From assembly GCF_003130255.1 (NCBI RefSeq), contig NZ_NRCN01000001.1:1901001-1965000 (forward strand): a DNA stretch of 64,000 bases. Direction: 5' to 3'. A program made the position numbers and the translations under genes. Origin of the DNA: Aggregatibacter kilianii (GTDB lineage: Bacteria; Pseudomonadota; Gammaproteobacteria; Enterobacterales; Pasteurellaceae). Shown one piece after another: positions 58,199 through 64,000 of this stretch. Below the pieces are notes generated by a model. That model saw only the letters and a program-made list of their open reading frames with translations. It had not been told where the DNA came from and ran no database searches. Position 1 is the stretch's first letter; every line of letters begins with the position of its first letter.

Positions 58199-59002
58199 AT
58201 GGGTATTCCACTAAGAACAGAAGAGGAAATTGTTAAATTACGTGAAGCCTGTAAATTGGCGGCAGATGTGCTGGTGATGATCGAACCTTATGTGAAAGAG
58301 GGTGTTACTACCGGAGAATTGGATCGCATTTGTCATGAATATATGGTAAATGAACAAAAAGTCATCCCTGCCTGCCTGAATTATCATGGTTTCCCAAAAG
58401 CAACTTGCATTTCTATTAACGAAGTGGTTTGCCATGGCATCCCAAGTTTTGATAAACACCTGAAAAATGGCGATATTGTGAATATTGATGTGACGGTGAT
58501 AAAAGACGGTTATTACGGTGATAACTCGAAAATGTATATTATCGGCGAAACCAATTTACGCAGTAAAAAACTGGTGGAAGCTGCTCAAGAAGCCCTTTAT
58601 GTGGGGTTACGTACGGTTAAACCGGGCATCCGTTTAAATGAAATCGGCAAAGCGGTGCAAAAATATACGGAATCCGAAACGTTCAGCGTGGTGCGTGAAT
58701 ATTGCGGTCATGGCATTGGTACGGAATTTCACTGCGAACCACAAGTGTTGCACTACTATGCAGATGACGGCGGCGTGATTTTAAAACCGGGTATGGTTTT
58801 TACTATTGAACCTATGATTAATGCCGGTAAAAAAGAAGTTCGTTTAATGGGGGATGGTTGGACGGTGAAAACCAAAGATCGGAGCCATTCCGCCCAATTT
58901 GAACACCAGTTGGTCGTTACCGAAAATGGTTGTGAAGTGATGACCATTCGAGATGAAGAAATCGCCGAGGGGCGTATTCAGCGTTTCATGGTGAATGTTT
59001 AA
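58199..59002 (+). CDS. map: Methionine aminopeptidase, type I
   Basis: A 267-aa metallo-aminopeptidase removing N-terminal Met from new proteins. Metal-site segments are NIDVTVIKDGYYGDNS near 95-110, HGIGTEFH near 171-178, FTIEPM near 201-206 and QFEHQLVVT near 231-239. The ATG at 58199 (MGIPLRTEEE) is preferred, with GGGAGAT upstream; an ATG two codons earlier is possible. It is followed by its own terminator and then glnD. Confidence 0.96.
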   Translation: MGIPLRTEEEIVKLREACKLAADVLVMIEPYVKEGVTTGELDRICHEYMVNEQKVIPACLNYHGFPKATCISINEVVCHGIPSFDKHLKNGDIVNIDVTVIKDGYYGDNSKMYIIGETNLRSKKLVEAAQEALYVGLRTVKPGIRLNEIGKAVQKYTESETFSVVREYCGHGIGTEFHCEPQVLHYYADDGGVILKPGMVFTIEPMINAGKKEVRLMGDGWTVKTKDRSHSAQFEHQLVVTENGCEVMTIRDEEIAEGRIQRFMVNV

Positions 59003-59008
59003 TGATCT

Positions 59009-59043
59009 AATCCGTCGCTAAATTCTGTGACGGATTTTTTTTA
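59009..59043 (+). terminator. Terminator after map
   Basis: AATCCGTC / GACGGATT form an 8-bp stem followed by a run of eight T, directly before glnD. Confidence 0.85.
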
Positions 59044-59069
59044 TAGCTCAAATTTTAGTGAGTGATCCT

Positions 59070-61670
59070 ATGCTTTTCCCTTACGACACCGAAGCCGAAA
59101 TGACGCCAAGTGCGGTCAAAATTCAGAAAGAAAATTTAAAGCAATTTGAATTGGCTCATTTCATCGAGCTTGACGTAGATCGCCTGATTGCCAATCGTAC
59201 GGCGTTTTACGATCATCTGTTACAGCATTTGTGGCGGTATTTCGGGTTTGAAGAGCTTCCATTAAGCCTTATTGCCGTGGGCGGCTACGGGCGGGAAGAA
59301 ATGTTTCCGTTGTCCGATTTGGATATTTTAATTTTAACCGAGCAGCCGATTCCTGCAGATTTACAAGACAACATCGCGCAATTTGTACAATTTTTGTGGG
59401 ATTGCAATTTTAATGTGGGACACAGCATTCGTACCCTTGCAGAATGTGCAACGGAAGGTAAAGCGGATATCACCATCGCCACTAACTTGTTGGAAGCTCG
59501 TTATTTGTGCGGTCATCATGCCTTATTTGAGCAACTTGTGCAGTTGGTTAGGCAGGAAGATTTTTGGTCAAAAATTGATTTTTGTCAGGCGAAGATTCAA
59601 GAAAAAATAACGCGTTATCAACGCTATAACAACACCTCTTATAATCTTGAACCCGACATTAAATATAGTCCCGGCGGGTTGCGCGATCTGCATTTGTTAT
59701 ATTGGATTGCCTTGCGTCATAACGGTGCGAAAAATTTACAGGAAATTTTACAGGCGGGGTTTATTTATCCTGCCGAACACGACCTATTGCTAAAGAGTCA
59801 GCAGTTTTTATTTAAAGTGCGGTATGCTTTGCACTTGATTTTAAAACGTTATGACAACCGCTTGTTATTTGATCGCCAGTTGAAAGTCAGTGAATTATTA
59901 GGTTTTCAAGGCGAAGGTAATCTAGGCGTAGAAACCATGATGAAACGCTTTTTTCGGGCGTTACATTCGATCTCTTTGCTAAGTGAATTGTTGGTGAAAC
60001 ATTATCAGGAGCATTTTCTGATTGATTACGAAATCATTCATGAACAGGTATTGGATGAGAATTTTAGCTTGATAAATCAAGCCATTTGTTTGCGTAATCA
60101 TCAATGTTTTGAGCGGCAACCGGACAGCATTCTCGATCTTTTTTATTATCTTACCCAATATCCGGATGCCGAGATTCATTCTTCCGTATTGCGTGAATTG
60201 CATCTGACGCTTGAGTATCGGCAAGAGCATCAACTGAGTTATTTGTGTGAGTCGCCATCGGCACGGGAGAAATTTATTCGTCTTTTTAATCAGCCTTTGG
60301 CTATCAAGCGGGCGTTTTTCCTCATGCATCAATATGGTGTGTTGACGGCCTATTTGCCGCAATGGCGTAATATTGTAGGCTTAATGCAATTCGATTTATT
60401 CCATTCTTATACGGTGGATGAACATATTTTGCGCGTGATGCTGAAACTAGAGAGTTTTTTATCCGAAGAATCTGCCAAGGCACATCCGATTTGCTATCAA
60501 ATATTTAGCCAAATTTCCGACCGCACTTTGCTTTATATCGCTGCGTTATTTCACGATATTGCCAAAGGTCGGGGGGGAGAGCATGAAATACTTGGTGCTG
60601 TTGATGTGCGTGAGTTTGCCCGACTACATGGTTTTGACCAGCGGGAAACGGAAACCATGGCGTGGTTGGTGGAGCAGCATTTATTGATGTCGGTGACGGC
60701 TCAACGACGCGATATTCATGATCCGGAAGTAGTGCTGAATTTTGCTGAACAAGTGTGCAATCAGGTGCGCTTAGATTATTTAACCTGTTTAACCGTGGCT
60801 GATATTGTGGCAACCAATGAAACCCTGTGGAACAGTTGGAAACGTTCTCTAATCGCAACACTTTATGATTATGCCAAACAGCAGTTTAGCCAAGGTTTGC
60901 AAACGTTGTTAGATAATCAGGCGAAAGCCAAAGAACATCAAGAGTTAGCGTTATTGGAAATACGCGCAAAAAACACCGCACTTTCCGAGTCACAAATCGA
61001 AAAATTATGGCAACGTTGTCCGCTGGATTATTTTTTGCGTAATTCACCGCAACAAATTAGTTGGCATACTTGCTTACTTGCCGAGTTTAAGGGTGATTTA
61101 TTGGTGAAGGTGAGTAACCGATTTTCCGGTGGCGGCACTGAAATTTTCATTTATACACAAGACTGCCCGAACTTGTTTAATAAAGTCGTGACCACCATCG
61201 GTGCAAAAAAACTGAGCATTCACGATGCGCAAATTATTACCGCTAAAGACGGTTATGTGCTGGACAGTTTTATTGTTACCGAATTGGATGGTTCAGAACT
61301 GCCTTTTGATCGTCGTCGTATGCTGGAAGCCGCACTGACGGAAAGTTTAATGTCCGGTATGGTTAACAGGCAACGGGTACGCGAAAAACATCAGTTGGCG
61401 CATTTTAAGGTAAAAACCGAAGTGCGTTTTTTGAATCTCGACAAAACCGATCAAACGGAAATGGAATTGTTTGCGTTGGATCGAGCGGGTTTACTGGCGG
61501 ATGTCAGTGCGGTATTTTGCGAACTTGAACTGAATTTGTGTAATGCCAAAATCACAACTATCGGTGAGAAAGCGGAAGACTTCTTTATTTTGACCAATAA
61601 GGAGGGCAGGGCGTTGAACGAGATGGAAAGAAAGGCGTTGTTAGAGCGATTGTTGCATATTTTAAACTAG
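59070..61670 (+). CDS. glnD: GlnD, PII uridylyltransferase / UMP-removing enzyme
   Basis: An 866-aa nitrogen-status sensor that adds and removes UMP on PII. It has the nucleotidyltransferase motif [17 protein letters not shown] near 72-88. The HD phosphodiesterase domain follows ([15 protein letters not shown] near 491-505), then two C-terminal ACT domains that bind glutamine (around 690-760 and 800-866). The ATG at 59070 is preferred over a GTG four codons upstream. The gene lies between map and hemL. Confidence 0.95.
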   Translation: MLFPYDTEAEMTPSAVKIQKENLKQFELAHFIELDVDRLIANRTAFYDHLLQHLWRYFGFEELPLSLIAVGGYGREEMFPLSDLDILILTEQPIPADLQDNIAQFVQFLWDCNFNVGHSIRTLAECATEGKADITIATNLLEARYLCGHHALFEQLVQLVRQEDFWSKIDFCQAKIQEKITRYQRYNNTSYNLEPDIKYSPGGLRDLHLLYWIALRHNGAKNLQEILQAGFIYPAEHDLLLKSQQFLFKVRYALHLILKRYDNRLLFDRQLKVSELLGFQGEGNLGVETMMKRFFRALHSISLLSELLVKHYQEHFLIDYEIIHEQVLDENFSLINQAICLRNHQCFERQPDSILDLFYYLTQYPDAEIHSSVLRELHLTLEYRQEHQLSYLCESPSAREKFIRLFNQPLAIKRAFFLMHQYGVLTAYLPQWRNIVGLMQFDLFHSYTVDEHILRVMLKLESFLSEESAKAHPICYQIFSQISDRTLLYIAALFHDIAKGRGGEHEILGAVDVREFARLHGFDQRETETMAWLVEQHLLMSVTAQRRDIHDPEVVLNFAEQVCNQVRLDYLTCLTVADIVATNETLWNSWKRSLIATLYDYAKQQFSQGLQTLLDNQAKAKEHQELALLEIRAKNTALSESQIEKLWQRCPLDYFLRNSPQQISWHTCLLAEFKGDLLVKVSNRFSGGGTEIFIYTQDCPNLFNKVVTTIGAKKLSIHDAQIITAKDGYVLDSFIVTELDGSELPFDRRRMLEAALTESLMSGMVNRQRVREKHQLAHFKVKTEVRFLNLDKTDQTEMELFALDRAGLLADVSAVFCELELNLCNAKITTIGEKAEDFFILTNKEGRALNEMERKALLERLLHILN

Positions 61671-61682
61671 CTTTTTCGTAAT

Positions 61683-61731
61683 AAAAGTGCGGTGGATTTT
61701 TAAAGTGTTTTTAAATCTACCGCACTTTTTA
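61683..61731. terminator. Paired uptake-signal terminator between glnD and hemL
   Basis: AAAAGTGCGGTGGATTT (61683-61699) pairs with AAATCTACCGCACTTTT, one G-U pair, followed by T. It serves the two convergent genes. Confidence 0.75.
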
Positions 61732-61740
61732 TTCCTCGAA

Positions 61741-63024
61741 CTAAGCCAACTCGGCAAAGGCAATATCTGCCGTCGCTAAAGTGAGGTCGATATCTTCATC
61801 GGAATGAGCAAGGGACATAAAGCCGGCTTCAAATGCGGAAGGTGCCAGATACACGCCTAAGGCCAACATTTTATGGAAGAAGCGTTTGAATTTTTCAGTG
61901 TCGCAGGCCATCACATCTTGATAGCAACTCACTTCTTTTTTATCGGTAAAGAAAAGACCGAACATACCGCCTACATAATTCACGACAAACGGCACTTGAT
62001 GCTTATCGGCAAGCTGTTGCAAGCCTTTCGCCAATTTTTCGGTTTGTTGGGCCAATTTTTGCTCATTGCCCGCTTTCTTTAATTCGGTCAGGCAAGCAAG
62101 CCCCGCAGCCATGGCAATTGGGTTGCCGGATAAGGTACCGGCTTGATATACCGGCCCTGTCGGTGCGATATGCTGCATAATTTCTTTTTTGCCGCCAAAA
62201 GCGCCTACCGGCATACCGCCGCCAATCACTTTGCCTAAACAGGTCAAATCCGGCGTAACATTATAATAATGTTGTGCGCCGCCAAGTGCCACACGGAAAC
62301 CGGTCATCACTTCATCAATAATGAATACGGCGCCGTATTGATCACAAAGTTCACGCAACCCTTGTAAGAAATTGTTTTTTGGCGGAATGCAATTCATGTT
62401 GCCGGCAACGGGTTCTACGATAATACAGGCGATTTCATTCGGATATTGCTCAAATGCTTGTTTGACGGAGTTGAGGTCGTTGTAAGTGCAAGTGAGGGTG
62501 TGTTTGGCAAAGTCGGCCGGTACGCCGGGAGAATTCGGTTGGCCTAAGGTTAACGCACCGGAACCTGCTTTTACTAATAGCGAATCGGCATGGCCATGGT
62601 AGCAACCTTCAAATTTAATGATTTTGTCACGTTTGGTATAGCCGCGGGCTAAGCGAATGGCGGACATAGTGGCCTCGGTACCGGAACTGACCATTCTCAC
62701 CATTTCAATCGATGGAATCAGCTGGCAAACCAATTCGGCAAGGTCAATTTCTAATGATGTCGGCGCACCGAAACTTAAACCGTTTTCGGCAGTTTTGAGC
62801 ACAGCCTTCAAGATTGCCGGGTGGTTGTGGCCCAAAATCATTGGCCCCCATGAGCCTACATAATCAATATATTGTTTGCCTTCTGTATCGAAAATGTAAG
62901 CTCCTTGAGCTTTTTCAATAAATACAGGCGTTCCGCCTACGCCATTAAAGGCGCGAACAGGGGAGTTAACGCCACCGGGAATCACTTGTTGTGCGCGGGA
63001 AAAAAGTGCGGTTGAATTTGTCAT
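61741..63024 (-). CDS. hemL: HemL, glutamate-1-semialdehyde aminotransferase
   Basis: A 427-aa PLP enzyme making 5-aminolevulinate for heme. The PLP lysine is in [17 protein letters not shown] near 262-278, with [15 protein letters not shown] near 120-134 and [11 protein letters not shown] near 236-246. The RBS AAGGAT precedes the ATG. An uptake signal is embedded in the first ten codons. It is divergent from wecA. Confidence 0.96.
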   Translation of the reverse strand: MTNSTALFSRAQQVIPGGVNSPVRAFNGVGGTPVFIEKAQGAYIFDTEGKQYIDYVGSWGPMILGHNHPAILKAVLKTAENGLSFGAPTSLEIDLAELVCQLIPSIEMVRMVSSGTEATMSAIRLARGYTKRDKIIKFEGCYHGHADSLLVKAGSGALTLGQPNSPGVPADFAKHTLTCTYNDLNSVKQAFEQYPNEIACIIVEPVAGNMNCIPPKNNFLQGLRELCDQYGAVFIIDEVMTGFRVALGGAQHYYNVTPDLTCLGKVIGGGMPVGAFGGKKEIMQHIAPTGPVYQAGTLSGNPIAMAAGLACLTELKKAGNEQKLAQQTEKLAKGLQQLADKHQVPFVVNYVGGMFGLFFTDKKEVSCYQDVMACDTEKFKRFFHKMLALGVYLAPSAFEAGFMSLAHSDEDIDLTLATADIAFAELA

Positions 63025-63152
63025 CTTTTTTTATCCTTGTGTTCAAAAAATGTAAGCTATTGTACTGAAAAAAGAGAATATTGTTAAAAATATTTATGTA
63101 CGATTTTTCCTTTATGATATGCTTTGCGCACTTGTTTTCACGGAAAGAGCTT

Positions 63153-64000
63153 ATGTTGCTAACGTTATTTATTACTTTTTTAGGCGCATTTCTAACCTTA
63201 ATCGTGATGCGTCCGATTGCTATCCATATTGGATTAGTGGATAAACCGAATTATCGTAAACGTCACCAAGGCGCTATCCCGCTCATTGGTGGGATTTCCT
63301 TGTTTATGGGGAATCTATGCTTCTACCTCATGCAATGGGATCAAACTAGGCTTCCTTATCTATATTTATTCAGTATCTTAGTGCTTTTGTTGATGGGAAT
63401 CATTGATGACCGTTATGATATAAGTCCTTTTTTACGCGCGGGCATCCAGGCCTTCTTGGCGATTCTGATGATTGACATGGGGAATGTATATCTCGATCAT
63501 TTGGGACAGATTTTAGGGCCATTCCAGTTAACATTAGGATCGATTGGATTAATTATCACTGTGTTGGCAACTATCGGGATTATTAACGCGTTTAATATGA
63601 TTGATGGTATAGATGGCTTGCTTGGCGGCCTGTCTTGTGTGTCTTTTGCGGCAATTGGTATTTTAATGTATCGCGATGGACAAATGGATTTGGCCTATTG
63701 GAGCTTTGGTTTAATTATTGCCGTGCTACCTTATTTAATGATGAATTTAGGAATTCCATTAGGGCCTAAGTTTAAAGTCTTTATGGGGGATGCAGGAAGC
63801 ACCTTAATCGGCTTTACCATTATTTGGATTTTGCTTTTAAGTACTCAAGGTAAAGGCCATCCAATGAATCCGGTAACAGCGCTTTGGGTAATTGCTATTC
63901 CGTTAGTTGATATGGTGGCAATTATTTACCGTCGTTTAAGAAAGGGGAAAAGTCCGTTTCGGCCGGATCGCTTACACGTTCATCATTTAATGGTGCGTGC
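63153..64000 (+). CDS. wecA: WecA-type undecaprenyl-phosphate GlcNAc-1-P transferase (3' cut by window)
   Basis: The open frame runs from the ATG at 63153 (GGAAAGAG upstream) past the window end, giving about 282 residues here. It is a multi-helix membrane protein of the WecA/MraY family. Motifs are IDDRYD near 89-94, NMIDGIDGL near 149-157, GDAGST near 211-216, and HVHH near 275-278. It starts polysaccharide synthesis (O-antigen or common antigen) on the lipid carrier. The last residues are missing, so intactness cannot be judged. Confidence 0.93.
   Translation, partial: MLLTLFITFLGAFLTLIVMRPIAIHIGLVDKPNYRKRHQGAIPLIGGISLFMGNLCFYLMQWDQTRLPYLYLFSILVLLLMGIIDDRYDISPFLRAGIQAFLAILMIDMGNVYLDHLGQILGPFQLTLGSIGLIITVLATIGIINAFNMIDGIDGLLGGLSCVSFAAIGILMYRDGQMDLAYWSFGLIIAVLPYLMMNLGIPLGPKFKVFMGDAGSTLIGFTIIWILLLSTQGKGHPMNPVTALWVIAIPLVDMVAIIYRRLRKGKSPFRPDRLHVHHLMVR

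Overview
The window is chromosomal DNA of a gammaproteobacterium of the family Pasteurellaceae, most likely Aggregatibacter or a close relative of Haemophilus. The clearest sign is the Haemophilus-type DNA uptake signal AAGTGCGGT and its complement ACCGCACTT. It recurs throughout on both strands, inside genes and as inverted pairs between genes. Gene content agrees: sapABCDF, an N-terminally short TyrR, trxB-cydD-cydC next to 4.5S RNA, and ribA/pgpB/nagK. The species is an inference.

Layout. 1-800: the 3' end of an rRNA operon (23S end, 5S, terminator). 996-6951 (minus): yhbP and the sap peptide/heme importer operon. 7082-8552: a deletion scar where the tail of a LysR regulator abuts a molC-like ABC ATPase that has lost its Walker A end, followed by an intact binding protein with no signal peptide. 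8745-12312 (plus): ycjX, ycjF, tyrR. 12309-18920 (minus): hflX, hfq, miaA, mutL, amiB, tsaE. 19258-19427: two tRNA-Gly(GCC) genes. 19547-24119: orn, rsgA and the PTS operon ptsH-ptsI-crr, with a large hairpin between ptsH and ptsI. 24258-34169: prlC, a DUF454 membrane protein, an OppA-like lipoprotein, ribA, pgpB, nagK, four poorly known envelope or kinase-like genes, and tesB. 34297-34410: 4.5S RNA. 34432-39888 (minus): cydC, cydD, trxB, ybbN.

40005-48021 (minus) is the most interesting region. It holds an FTR1-type iron permease with a triplicated N-terminal domain, a P19 periplasmic protein, a DUF2318 Fe-S-type membrane protein, two FtsX/MacB-type permeases, an ATPase, a TlpA-type thioredoxin lipoprotein and a small c-type cytochrome. 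A Fur-box-like sequence lies upstream. The order resembles the P19 iron-uptake locus of Campylobacter (cj1658 onward) and the E. coli FetMP system. I infer a periplasmic redox and mechanotransmission machine for iron acquisition, whose mechanism is only partly described.

48230-54829 is a lactate module: lutA-lutB-lutC and lldP on minus, dld divergent on plus. 54931-63024 holds mrcB, yacL, erpA, map, glnD and hemL. The window ends inside wecA (from 63153).

No stretch above about 300 bases lacks a gene. No CRISPR array, insertion sequence, prophage or replication origin was seen. Most gene ends carry hairpin terminators, often built from paired uptake signals.
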